DNA of 52,989 nucleotides from Caldifarciminota bacterium (GTDB lineage Bacteria > Hydrothermota > Hydrothermia > WGAB01), in NCBI GenBank assembly GCA_015490555.1, contig WFXO01000044.1, positions 1 to 52,989 on the forward strand, read 5' to 3'. Of this stretch, positions 1-7,670 are shown one piece after another; position 1 is the stretch's first letter; each line of letters starts with the position of its first letter. The notes beneath the pieces were generated by a model. The model made no database searches, had not been told where the DNA came from, and saw only the letters and a program-made list of their open reading frames with translations. The translations under genes were made by a program, and so were the position numbers.

Positions 1-2
1 AA

Positions 3-419
3 AAAGCTGAATCTCTCGCGAAAGAACATACCCTCAAATACGCCCTTGGATATATCCAAATGAACTGGGGGTTATACTGGATCAAAGTCCAAGAATTTGG
101 AAAAGCAGAACGGACTGCCGAAGAGGCTGTTGAGATCTTGAAAGCCAACCATGACTACTTTGGGATGTATTTCGCCCGAATTACCTTAGGAACTGCACTG
201 ATTAAAGGGGGGAAACGGAATGAAGGAGAAAAACTCCTCCGAAAAGTCACAGAAGAGTGTGAAACATATGGCTTAGCTCTTCAGAAAGCTCAAGCACTGG
301 AAGCCATTGCTGATCTTTTAGGAGACAAATCTGTCTTAGAAGAAGCCGAACAAATTTATCGGTCTTTGGGGAATACAACCCGCGCGGATAAAATCCGCAG
401 GATGATGGAAGGGGACTAA
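3..419 (+). CDS. TPR-repeat protein, C-terminal part (cut by window edge)
   Basis: The reading frame is open to the left edge of the window, so the ATG at 60 is probably internal and only the last 138 or so codons are seen. The protein is all-helical, with repeated small/large residue patterns typical of tetratricopeptide repeats (for example ARITLGTALIKGGKRNEGEK and the helix pair near LEEAEQIYRSLGNTTRADK). TPR proteins are scaffolds for protein contacts, and no enzymatic role is visible. The gene converges on the next one, and the two share the 4-base CTAA at 416-419 that carries both stop codons. The specific partner is unknown. The TPR assignment rests on pattern, not on a database match. 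Confidence 0.7.
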   Translation, partial: KAESLAKEHTLKYALGYIQMNWGLYWIKVQEFGKAERTAEEAVEILKANHDYFGMYFARITLGTALIKGGKRNEGEKLLRKVTEECETYGLALQKAQALEAIADLLGDKSVLEEAEQIYRSLGNTTRADKIRRMMEGD

Positions 420-1258
420 TTGAATCCCTTCTCTGCGCTTCTCCTCACAAAGCGAATACCTCGGAAGAAGCGCTTGAATTCTGGATATAGGACCTTGGAA
501 TAATTCCAGGATCCATCCACGGCCCTAACACTCGTTGCATAGAGGACGTAAATCAGTCCTTTGTCAGGGAAAAGTACGCGAGTCACCCAGACATCTCGAA
601 GAACATCCTCGTAAGTATGTGTACGACATAATTCAGAGGTTGGTCGGAAAAAGGCTCCAGAGAGATAAATCCCAGATGTATTTTTGTAAAGTTCGGCTAT
701 GACTTCACTGGCAAGGACAGCCTGCCAACGAAGACTTCGAGGGCCGAGATACGTCTGACAGCGGACCACTGAAAAATAGGACTCGGTCTGGAAGGAGACA
801 TCAAGAAGGGGCTGGTCCAGTCGTTCCACGTAAATTTCTTCATAGGAAGCCTTAGGATTGCCGTAGATCTTTGCCCACGAGAGGTCATCCTGATACCCGA
901 TCTCTCTCGCCAGTTTTGTCGCTCCCTGTTCAGGATGGTAAAAATCTTGGAAACGGTCCGGCTTGTAAATGTATACGCCACACCAGGCCAAATAATTGGG
1001 TGACTCAGGTACCCAGAGTGTCGAGGGTCCTGCCTGGGATGCCTTCCCACAAAGGAATCCTGTGACACCGGTGGCTGGAATTCCGTTTCGCCATACACGG
1101 GTCAGATCCCCCCAGCAAGGCTTCTCAATCCATCCTGCAGGAACGTAGGTAAATACCACTTCCCAGGGTGGATTCACCACAGTCCAACTTTTCCAAAACT
1201 GGTTCGCAAACCGCTTAGCAAGCCGCCGGATCAACCACTCAAGAGGGAAGAAACCCAT
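416..1258 (-). CDS. Hypothetical protein, possibly PsbP-like fold at the C-terminus
   Basis: This is a 280-residue protein that I do not recognise. It is rich in Trp, Tyr and Phe, has no clear signal peptide (the N-terminus is basic with many aromatics) and no long membrane segment. The C-terminal third alternates strands and ends in a Phe/Arg-rich helix (YPEFKRFFRGIRF), which resembles the end of PsbP/DcrB-like domains; that is a weak inference. The ATG at 1258 has an AGAGG site about 10 bases upstream and lies 20 bases after the TPR gene at 1279-1929, so the two probably form one operon. It may work with that TPR protein. The function remains unknown. Confidence 0.6.
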   Translation of the reverse strand: MGFFPLEWLIRRLAKRFANQFWKSWTVVNPPWEVVFTYVPAGWIEKPCWGDLTRVWRNGIPATGVTGFLCGKASQAGPSTLWVPESPNYLAWCGVYIYKPDRFQDFYHPEQGATKLAREIGYQDDLSWAKIYGNPKASYEEIYVERLDQPLLDVSFQTESYFSVVRCQTYLGPRSLRWQAVLASEVIAELYKNTSGIYLSGAFFRPTSELCRTHTYEDVLRDVWVTRVLFPDKGLIYVLYATSVRAVDGSWNYSKVLYPEFKRFFRGIRFVRRSAEKGFN

Positions 1259-1278
1259 CAGAAGAACCTCTATCCGGA

Positions 1279-1929
1279 TTAAAAAGACGGAATGCTTTTT
1301 GGCCCTTTTTTCTTCAGAGGGGAATCCGGAGGTAAGTGAGGGGCAACTTCGGATTTTTCAGTCAAAATCTGATTGATCAAATCAATCGCCATGGCCTTTT
1401 TCGCTTTCATGTGGGCCACTTCCAAAAAACTCATGGCACGTTCGTAATCTTTCAATTGTTTTAACGCACGAGCAAACACCAAAAGGGCCTGTGCTTGTTG
1501 AATGGGACTCCCGTGGAATGTTGCGATGTTAAATGCGTCTCTGGCTGCATCCGTGGCATAATCGAGGTCCCCAGACTCCAAAAACTGTTCTGCCGCCTTC
1601 ATCTGAATCCGATAATAAAGGATTGGGTTCTTGGGAGGGACTAAGCGCCGGGCACGGTCGTAAAACTCGACCGCTCGATCTTTCCGGCCCCGGGCCAATT
1701 CCATATCTCCAAAGACTTCATAAACCTTGCTCATCCCCTCCAGGTCCTTAAGTTTACTAAAATGCTCCTCAGCGTCTTTCAACGCCTCTCGTGCGGCTTG
1801 GTACTTGCCAAGTTTCATAAAGACTTTCGCAATGCTGACACTCACCTCCCCTGCCAGCGAACGATCGCCCACAATTTCCGCAACTCTCCGGGACTCCTTC
1901 AGGAGTCTAAGCGTCTTGGCATCCATCAA
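1279..1929 (-). CDS. TPR-repeat protein
   Basis: The protein has about 216 residues of helical repeats with TPR-like spacing (KYQAAREALKDAEEHF, DMELARGRKDRAVEFYDRA, DLDYATDAARDAFNIA, DYERAMSFLEVAHMKAKKA), so roughly four to five repeats. TPR proteins act as protein-protein scaffolds. The frame is open up to a TTG at 1944, but that codon lies inside the promoter: TTGACT, 17 bases, TATAAG (1936-1964). I therefore prefer the in-frame TTG at 1929, 6 bases after the -10 box, or the ATG at 1926, 9 bases after it. Either gives a leaderless mRNA. It is the first gene of a two-gene operon with the unknown protein downstream. Confidence 0.7.
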   Translation of the reverse strand: MMDAKTLRLLKESRRVAEIVGDRSLAGEVSVSIAKVFMKLGKYQAAREALKDAEEHFSKLKDLEGMSKVYEVFGDMELARGRKDRAVEFYDRARRLVPPKNPILYYRIQMKAAEQFLESGDLDYATDAARDAFNIATFHGSPIQQAQALLVFARALKQLKDYERAMSFLEVAHMKAKKAMAIDLINQILTEKSEVAPHLPPDSPLKKKGPKSIPSF

Positions 1930-1935
1930 GGTCCA

Positions 1936-1964
1936 CTTATACAACGGACCGTCTATCGAGTCAA
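1936..1964 (-). promoter_or_regulatory. Leaderless sigma70-like promoter for the TPR operon
   Basis: On the minus strand TTGACT (1959-1964) and TATAAG (1936-1941) are separated by exactly 17 bases. The -10 box ends 6 bases before an in-frame TTG (1929) and 9 before an ATG (1926). A transcript would start at or next to the start codon. Confidence 0.65.
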
Positions 1965-2071
1965 GCAGAATCTCCTATGCATGAAAGGAATTCCCGATTT
2001 TCCTGAGGCACTCAGTCAACTTCAAACGCCCGGAAATCCTATAAAATTGGAAATTTGAGGAGAAACAATCC

Positions 2072-3286
2072 ATGGCCATCACCAAAAAACCAGAGACAAA
2101 AGTCCCAAGAGAAGTGTTTGCGTTGGGGTGGGTCTCGCTCTTGAATGATAGCGCCTCGGAAATGATCCACCCCTTACTCCCCATTTTCTTAACCCAAGTC
2201 CTCCGCGCCTCGACAGTGGCCTTAGGGATCATCGAAGGCATCGCTGAAACCACTGCCAGCCTTCTAAAACTCGTTTCTGGAATCCTCTCCGACCGCATCC
2301 GCCGAAGGAAGCCCCTTGTGGTTGTTGGGTACACCCTTGCGGTCCTCTCCAGACCCCTCATCGGGCTTACGCAATCCTGGGGACAGGTGTTGGGACTCCG
2401 CTTTTTCGACCGAATCGGCAAGGGCGTTCGGACCGCGCCCCGAGACGCCCTGATCGCCGATGTCACCCCTCCGGAAATCCGCGGAAAGGCTTTTGGGGTC
2501 CACCGCTCCTTAGACCACTTGGGCGCCATCGTGGGACCGATCCTGGCCATCGTCGTGATGGCCATCTTTGGGACCCGCCTGCGGTGGGTATTTCTCCTTG
2601 CCCTGATTCCCGGGGCATTGGCGGTCTTGATCCTTCTAACGTTTGTACATGAACCCGAACGCAAAACTCTTCTCACTTCTTCCAAGGAATCCCTTTCCCT
2701 CACGGGTTGGAAAGAACTCTCGAGAAATTACAAAACCTTCCTCTTTATTGTTTTCCTGTTCACCTTGGGCAATGCCACCGATGCTTTTTTAATCCTCCGA
2801 GCACAAACATCTGGCATTCCTGTGGGGTGGATCCCGGCCCTCTGGATGCTCTTTAACGGAAGTAAAATGCTTTTGTCCGTCCCAGCGGGGATCATCTCGG
2901 ATCGCTATGGACGCAGGATCACCATTGTCTTGGGTTGGCTGATTTATGGTACTGCCTACCTCGGATTCGCTGTTGCCACTACCGCCTGGGCGGTGATCTT
3001 GCTGTTTGTGTATTACGGGTTGTTCTATGCGTTTACGGAAGGTGTAGAGCGGGCATTTGTGGCGGATTTGGTCTCTGCAGAAAGACAGGGAACGGCTTAC
3101 GGGTGGTATCACCTCATGATTGGATTAGGGAGTCTGCCCGCAAGCCTCTTATTTGGATGGATTTGGAAAGCCGTTAGCCCTTCAGCGGCGTTCCTTGTAG
3201 GCGCTGGACTGGCTCTGCTTGCGATGGTCCTCCTGCTCACCCTGGTCAAGGAAGTCCCGTCTCACCCTGCTTCGACGTCGGGTTGA
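2072..3286 (+). CDS. MFS transporter (MJ1317-like)
   Basis: This 404-residue protein has about 12 hydrophobic membrane segments. Near the start it carries GWVSLLNDSASEMIHPLLP, the hallmark of the MFS group that includes MJ1317, followed by the MFS loop motif with GILSDRIRRRKP between helices 2 and 3 and a second copy, GIISDRYGRR, in the second half. Transporters of this group are proton-linked exporters of unknown substrate. The ATG at 2072 follows a GAGGAG site by 8 bases. A TATAAAAT box at 2040-2047 lies upstream, so this gene has an ordinary short leader. It overlaps the convergent MFS gene by 25 bases. The substrate cannot be inferred. Confidence 0.9.
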   Translation: MAITKKPETKVPREVFALGWVSLLNDSASEMIHPLLPIFLTQVLRASTVALGIIEGIAETTASLLKLVSGILSDRIRRRKPLVVVGYTLAVLSRPLIGLTQSWGQVLGLRFFDRIGKGVRTAPRDALIADVTPPEIRGKAFGVHRSLDHLGAIVGPILAIVVMAIFGTRLRWVFLLALIPGALAVLILLTFVHEPERKTLLTSSKESLSLTGWKELSRNYKTFLFIVFLFTLGNATDAFLILRAQTSGIPVGWIPALWMLFNGSKMLLSVPAGIISDRYGRRITIVLGWLIYGTAYLGFAVATTAWAVILLFVYYGLFYAFTEGVERAFVADLVSAERQGTAYGWYHLMIGLGSLPASLLFGWIWKAVSPSAAFLVGAGLALLAMVLLLTLVKEVPSHPASTSG

Positions 3287-4485
3287 GGGCGAGGGAGCAC
3301 TCGAAAAGCAAGGATCCCGGTAAGGGTTCCCATGACCCCGGGCCAGAAGAAGATATACGGAACGGGCAAAAGATCGCCCATCACCCCGGTTAAAAAGGAG
3401 GAAAGGGAGGTAAACCCCAAGACGGTCAGATGGACCAGCGCAAAGACCCGTCCTAAGTAGTCTCGGTGAGCAGTTTCTTGAATAAGGGTGGTGCGGGAGA
3501 CGGTGATCCACGGGATAAAGAAGCCATGGAACAGGATCGCAACGAGGGCCAAGGGGAACCATCGGATCCATAGAAACGGCAAATAAGTAGCTCCATCTAA
3601 AACAATCCCCCAGACCAAGATGTGCCATGCATCTTTGGGTTTTCTGAAATACAAAAACAAGGTCCCGGCAAGCCATCCAAGGGCCATGGATCCCTGGAAA
3701 AAGGCAAGATCGGAAGGGCCCAACGCAAAGACCCGTTTCACCAAAAGGTTCGCCCCCACAATGGCAGGCCCCATAATGAAGAGGTTATCCACGGCCGTTA
3801 AAATCAGGAGTCTCCAGAGAAACGGGTCCCGGCGAGCATACCAAAACCCTTCCAAACTTTCTCGCCACAGGCTCTGCCGTTCCTCGCGCCCTTGAGGGAC
3901 CTCATCCACACGGATGGCGAGTAAGGTTGCGATGGAGACCAAAAAGGTGAGGGCATCTACGGTCAAAACCATCAACATGCGGGCGACGGATGCATTCCGT
4001 CCCACCAAAATCCCTGCGGCAAAAGCCCCTGTCACCATCGCCAGTTGTGTAGAACTTTGGATCAGTGCATTTGCACGAAAGAGCCAGGACTTTGCGAGGA
4101 GAGGCAAAAAGGCGTCCCGGGCGGGCATAAAAAACGTCGAAAATGTGGTATGGAAAAACGCCAAGGCACCGATCGACCACCAGTGAAGTTCGCCGATCCA
4201 GTAAAATGGCCAAAAGGCCAACAGGACGATCATACGAGCCAAATCGGATCCGATCATTGCCCAGCGCTTCGGTACCCGATCGACCACTGCTCCGACAAAG
4301 GGACCAAATAAAAGAAACGGTAAGGTTTCCAAGAAACTGACCACCCCTGCTTTTGTTCCCCCATGCTGTGTTTCTACAGTCAACACGAGAAAGAGAAGAA
4401 CTGCATAAAACATATAATCGCCGGCCGAAGAGATAAATTGGCCAACCCAAAGAAGACCAAAGTGTCGCTTGCTTGTCGTGGACAT
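3262..4485 (-). CDS. MFS transporter (MefA/enterobactin-exporter-like)
   Basis: This is a membrane protein of about 407 residues with 10-12 hydrophobic segments. It opens with an N-terminal motif typical of the MFS_3/MefA-like group (FGLLWVGQFISSAGDYMF) and has the loop GAVVDRVPKRW after helix 2. Relatives export macrolides, siderophores or metabolites. The open frame begins with a TTG at 4491; the ATG two codons later (4485) is the more likely start. It lies 65 bases downstream of another MFS gene on the same strand, so they may be co-transcribed. Its 3' end overlaps that of the convergent MFS gene at 2072 by 25 bases. The substrate is unknown. Confidence 0.88.
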   Translation of the reverse strand: MSTTSKRHFGLLWVGQFISSAGDYMFYAVLLFLVLTVETQHGGTKAGVVSFLETLPFLLFGPFVGAVVDRVPKRWAMIGSDLARMIVLLAFWPFYWIGELHWWSIGALAFFHTTFSTFFMPARDAFLPLLAKSWLFRANALIQSSTQLAMVTGAFAAGILVGRNASVARMLMVLTVDALTFLVSIATLLAIRVDEVPQGREERQSLWRESLEGFWYARRDPFLWRLLILTAVDNLFIMGPAIVGANLLVKRVFALGPSDLAFFQGSMALGWLAGTLFLYFRKPKDAWHILVWGIVLDGATYLPFLWIRWFPLALVAILFHGFFIPWITVSRTTLIQETAHRDYLGRVFALVHLTVLGFTSLSSFLTGVMGDLLPVPYIFFWPGVMGTLTGILAFRVLPRPQPDVEAG

Positions 4486-4556
4486 ATGCAAGAGGCTCTC
4501 TTGGGTACCAGAGAATTTTACGGGATTCTCCTAGGGTTCCTGTACATTCCGAGGCA

Positions 4557-5831
4557 TCAGGTAGAAGATGGGATTTTTCGCCAGAGCCATCCGATCGCCA
4601 CGCCCCCCACCGAGATGGCAACGCCACTCAGGACAAGCGCTCGCCACATTCCTATATGATCTCCCAACCATCCCAACCCGACAGTGTTCACCAAAAAACT
4701 GATGGAGACAACGACCTCTCTCGATCCAAATACCTGCCCCCGTAAGGCATTTTCGACCTTCTTTTGGAACAAGGTATCCTGTACGATGAGGATGGCGGAT
4801 GAAAGGGCACCCGCAACGATCGCCCCCACCCCAATGCCCCAAAAAACAACCACCCGGGGCACCAACGCAGTGAGGCTTCCTAAAAGGAGAAAAGAAATTG
4901 CCAGAACAGGTCCCATCCATGTGTCACGGCCAAAGTGGCCCATGATCCATGCCCCCAATATCATGCCCACGGCGATCATGCCCCCCATGATTCCCACGCC
5001 ACTGGTACCCCATCCTCGAAGTTGTTGTACCAAAGGAATCATCAGACTGTAAGAGGCTGCCGACAGAAGGCCAAAGAGCGCAACACTCAACATCACAACC
5101 CGAACGACAGGGTGCTTCAAGGCATTCCACAAGGCACGAGGAGAGAATCTGCGGGGCGGCATTTGGACTTCAGCATCCGCTCGGGCAGCTAAGGATCTCG
5201 ATGTGTAAAGGGGTCGGATGGCAAGAATGCAAAGAAAGGAGACCAAATACGTCAGGCCATCCCCTACAAAAATCACCTCAAAAGGGATATGATCTGCGAT
5301 GAACCCACCCAAGACCGTGCCCAAAACGGTCGCAATCCTTGCGAGAAAGGTCATGAGGGAGTTGGCATGGAGTAAATCCTGTTTAGGGACAATTTCCGGG
5401 ATAAACGATCCGCGTGTGACATTAAAGAAGATGGTAAATACAAACACCAGGAACACGATCGCATAAGCCACGTTCATTGATTGCCAGTGGTATACGCTGT
5501 AGGCCATCCCTCCCAAAAGAACCGCTCTGGAGAAATCCGCGATCAAAAGGATCCGTTTCCGAGGGAATCGGTCGGCCAGAATGCCGCCGGGGAGAGCAAG
5601 TAAGATCACCGGGAGGGAAAAGAAAATCGCCATTTTGGAGAATGCCATACTGCTTCCGGGCTGGAACGCGGCGATCAAACCGATAAGGGCCATGTGGGTC
5701 AATCGATCGCCGAACTGTGATATGGTATTCCCAACGGCGATAAGGGTTAGGTTCCGATTTTTCAGAAGGTTCCACATATCGATCCAGCGCTTCCCAATTA
5801 TACGCTGGAGTGTGAGAACGGAATAAAACAT
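4557..5831 (-). CDS. MFS transporter (MefA-like)
   Basis: This 424-residue protein has about 12 membrane segments and the MefA-like N-terminal pattern (NRNLTLIAVGNTISQFGDRL) with a helix 2-3 loop GGILADRFPRKR. It belongs to the same broad MFS group as the next gene, and the pair may be a duplication that has diverged. An ATG at 5777 would give a more usual N-terminus, but the ATG at 5831 has a strong AGGAGGGG site directly upstream and is preferred. The gene sits 67 bases after a zinc-ribbon protein gene on the same strand. The substrate is unknown; drug or metabolite export is the usual role of such proteins. Confidence 0.88.
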   Translation of the reverse strand: MFYSVLTLQRIIGKRWIDMWNLLKNRNLTLIAVGNTISQFGDRLTHMALIGLIAAFQPGSSMAFSKMAIFFSLPVILLALPGGILADRFPRKRILLIADFSRAVLLGGMAYSVYHWQSMNVAYAIVFLVFVFTIFFNVTRGSFIPEIVPKQDLLHANSLMTFLARIATVLGTVLGGFIADHIPFEVIFVGDGLTYLVSFLCILAIRPLYTSRSLAARADAEVQMPPRRFSPRALWNALKHPVVRVVMLSVALFGLLSAASYSLMIPLVQQLRGWGTSGVGIMGGMIAVGMILGAWIMGHFGRDTWMGPVLAISFLLLGSLTALVPRVVVFWGIGVGAIVAGALSSAILIVQDTLFQKKVENALRGQVFGSREVVVSISFLVNTVGLGWLGDHIGMWRALVLSGVAISVGGVAIGWLWRKIPSST

Positions 5832-5898
5832 CAGGACCCCTCCTGCCCCTCCCGCCCCAGCGTTCCCTTCCGTGTCCCGGGGTCCTGTGCGAAGGGGG

Positions 5899-6204
5899 TT
5901 ACCGTCCTAATTCATCGTTTGCGGATAAAACGTCTGGAGACTTCGTCTCTTGACGGTCGCGCAATTCAAAGACATCCTGTACGTGATCCAGACGTTTCCC
6001 GCAGTGGAAACATTCTTGGGCGAAGGGCGCTAAGATTGGGGCCCCACAGACACACCGATTAATTAGGAGCCTCCCACATCGTGCACATCTTTTCTCATGC
6101 TCCAGCCCCCAATACTGGCAACGCGGACATATCTTGAGCCCCTCGATCGACGCCCAACGCAATTCTGGTATACCCATCATGTCCAAAGAATGCACTACGG
6201 CCAT
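5899..6204 (-). CDS. Double zinc-ribbon protein
   Basis: This is a small protein of about 101 residues with four Cys pairs, CPRC, CARCG, CVCG and CFHCG, which form two consecutive zinc ribbons in the middle of the chain. The tail is charged and probably disordered. Such proteins bind zinc structurally and often mediate nucleic-acid or protein contacts; nothing here shows which. An ATG at 6204 (preceded by a GTG at 6207) is the likely start. A TTGCAA at 6233-6238 lies 17 bases above an imperfect ATACCT, so this may be another leaderless start, but the box is weak. It may be co-transcribed with the downstream MFS gene. Confidence 0.7.
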   Translation of the reverse strand: MAVVHSLDMMGIPELRWASIEGLKICPRCQYWGLEHEKRCARCGRLLINRCVCGAPILAPFAQECFHCGKRLDHVQDVFELRDRQETKSPDVLSANDELGR

Positions 6205-6276
6205 CACAGAGGTATCTCAGTCTTTTCTCATCTTGCAACCCCCTGAAAATGAAAGAGTTAACAAGAGAAGAAAAAC

Positions 6277-6305
6277 TTGCACGATCCGATCCGACCGTGT
6301 ATAAA
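6277..6305 (+). promoter_or_regulatory. Leaderless sigma70-like promoter for DUF2905-lptF
   Basis: TTGCAC (6277-6282), a 17-base spacer and TATAAA (6300-6305) are followed after only 7 bases by the ATG at 6313. There is no room for a leader or Shine-Dalgarno site. Confidence 0.7.
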
Positions 6306-6312
6306 ATTCAAC

Positions 6313-6522
6313 ATGCTTGGCCGGTTTCTGATCTTGACAGGGACTTTATTGATTTTTGTTGGAATCGCCGTCCTGCTCTTGGAGCATGTGCCGGGCTTGG
6401 GGAAATTACCCGGAGACTTGGTCATCCGACGCGGCAACTGGACCCTCTACATCCCCATCGCCACCTCGATCCTCCTCTCCGTCGTCCTCACAGTCCTTCT
6501 GAACCTCCTTCTCCGCCGTTGA
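6313..6522 (+). CDS. DUF2905 family small membrane protein
   Basis: This 69-residue protein has two hydrophobic segments flanking a conserved GLGKLPGDLVIRRGNWTLY stretch that is diagnostic of the DUF2905 family. The family is widespread in bacteria and has no established function. An upstream in-frame start at 6277 would overlap the promoter (TTGCAC, 17 bases, TATAAA), so the ATG at 6313 is preferred; it gives the usual family length. The stop codon overlaps the TTG start of the LptF/LptG-type permease as TTGA, so the two are translationally coupled. The pairing is only suggestive of an envelope role. Confidence 0.85.
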   Translation: MLGRFLILTGTLLIFVGIAVLLLEHVPGLGKLPGDLVIRRGNWTLYIPIATSILLSVVLTVLLNLLLRR

Positions 6523-7646
6523 AACTTTTACAACGCTATATCCTTCGTGAGCATATCCCTCCGTTTTTCGGAGGTCTTTTGGTCCTCTTGGTCATCCTTC
6601 TCCTGGACCGCATCTTTGACCTTATGGAGATGATCTTCCGGAAAGGGCTCCCGGTGCGAATTGTTCTGGAACTCTTTGGGTATTCGCTGCCTTTTATGGT
6701 AGCCCTGGCGGTCCCCATGGCGGTTTTGATCGCGACCCTTGTGGCCTTTGGTCGTCTCTCAGCGGATTTCGAGATCCTGGCGATGAAGGCAGCCGGTGTC
6801 CATACGCGACAGATCCTGACCCCTGCCCTCCTCTTCGGCCTCTTTTGGTTTGCCACGATGAGCGTCTTCAACAACACGATTCTTCCAGAAGCCAATCACC
6901 GTTTGAAAAACCTGATGCTCGACATCAGCATGAAAAAACCTACCCAGGAAATCGAGGAGGGGATCTTTAATCGCATCGGGGATTACCTCATCTACGTGGG
7001 ACAGAAAGACGAACGTACCAACGAAATCCAAGAGATCATGATCCAACAAAAAACACAAGAAGGGGTTCAGACCATTTTTGCCAAACGAGGACGGATGGTG
7101 ACACAAAAGAACGAGTCCTTGATTCTGGACCTCGAAGACGGGGAAATTCATTTAGCCATAGGGCCAGAGGGCGAAACCTATCGCCGACTCAAATTCAAAA
7201 ACCACCGCGTGGTCATTCCAATCCAGGGCACCTGGGTCCGGCGGAAACGGACCTTCCGTACGGACCGCGAGATGTCTGCTCGGATGTTGCTCCGGGAGAT
7301 CCGGAAACTGGATCAAGACATCGCTAAGGTTTCCGAAGAGCAACGACTCCGCCTCCAGATCCTCCAACGGAAGAGGAACCAATACTGGGTGGAGTTCCAC
7401 AAGAAGTTTTCGATCCCTTTCGCGAGTCTTGCGTTCATCCTCATCGGTGTACCGCTCGCCATCCGCTCCCGGAGGGGAGGCTATGGAACCGCCTTCGGCA
7501 TCGCTTTCCTCATCTTTATGATCTACTACATCTTCCTCATCGGAGGGGAAGAACTGGCAGATCGACTCCTGGTACCACCCTGGTCTGTCTGGTTCCCTAA
7601 TTTGTTATTCGGGGGGCTGGGGATCTTCTTGCTCCTCAAAGAATGA
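6519..7646 (+). CDS. LptF/LptG-type permease (YjgP/YjgQ family)
   Basis: About 375 residues. The order is an N-terminal helix (KLLQRYILREHIPPFFGG), paired membrane segments, a periplasmic beta-rich domain (about residues 110-260) and C-terminal membrane helices (KKFSIPFASLAFILIGVPLA). This is the architecture of the LptF/LptG subunits of the LPS exporter LptB2FGC, which pulls LPS from the inner membrane. The frame is open from 6249, but the first 90 codons overlap DUF2905 in another frame and look artificial. The TTG at 6519 overlaps the upstream stop as TTGA and starts exactly where the family starts. I cannot tell LptF from LptG. No second copy or lptB lies in the window. Confidence 0.9.
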   Translation: MKLLQRYILREHIPPFFGGLLVLLVILLLDRIFDLMEMIFRKGLPVRIVLELFGYSLPFMVALAVPMAVLIATLVAFGRLSADFEILAMKAAGVHTRQILTPALLFGLFWFATMSVFNNTILPEANHRLKNLMLDISMKKPTQEIEEGIFNRIGDYLIYVGQKDERTNEIQEIMIQQKTQEGVQTIFAKRGRMVTQKNESLILDLEDGEIHLAIGPEGETYRRLKFKNHRVVIPIQGTWVRRKRTFRTDREMSARMLLREIRKLDQDIAKVSEEQRLRLQILQRKRNQYWVEFHKKFSIPFASLAFILIGVPLAIRSRRGGYGTAFGIAFLIFMIYYIFLIGGEELADRLLVPPWSVWFPNLLFGGLGIFLLLKE

Positions 7647-7658
7647 CCTGACAGGTTG

Positions 7659-7664
7659 TATAAT
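7659..7664 (+). promoter_or_regulatory. -10 element of leaderless promoter for addB
   Basis: A consensus TATAAT lies 6 bases before the GTG at 7671. A TG pair directly precedes it. No good -35 box is found at the 16-18 base distance, so this is weaker than the others in the window. Confidence 0.5.
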
Positions 7665-7670
7665 TCAATC

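Noticed and set aside
1975-2703. A 242-codon minus-strand frame over the first MFS gene
   Set aside because: Its Arg/Met/Ser-rich composition and lack of start signals mark it as a shadow of the MFS gene, which has 12 hydrophobic helices.
6249-6518. The 465-codon frame that includes the LptF/LptG-type permease, as a longer protein
   Set aside because: Its first 90 codons overlap the DUF2905 gene in another frame, read as a proline/arginine-rich shadow, and the family start lies at the TTG at 6519.
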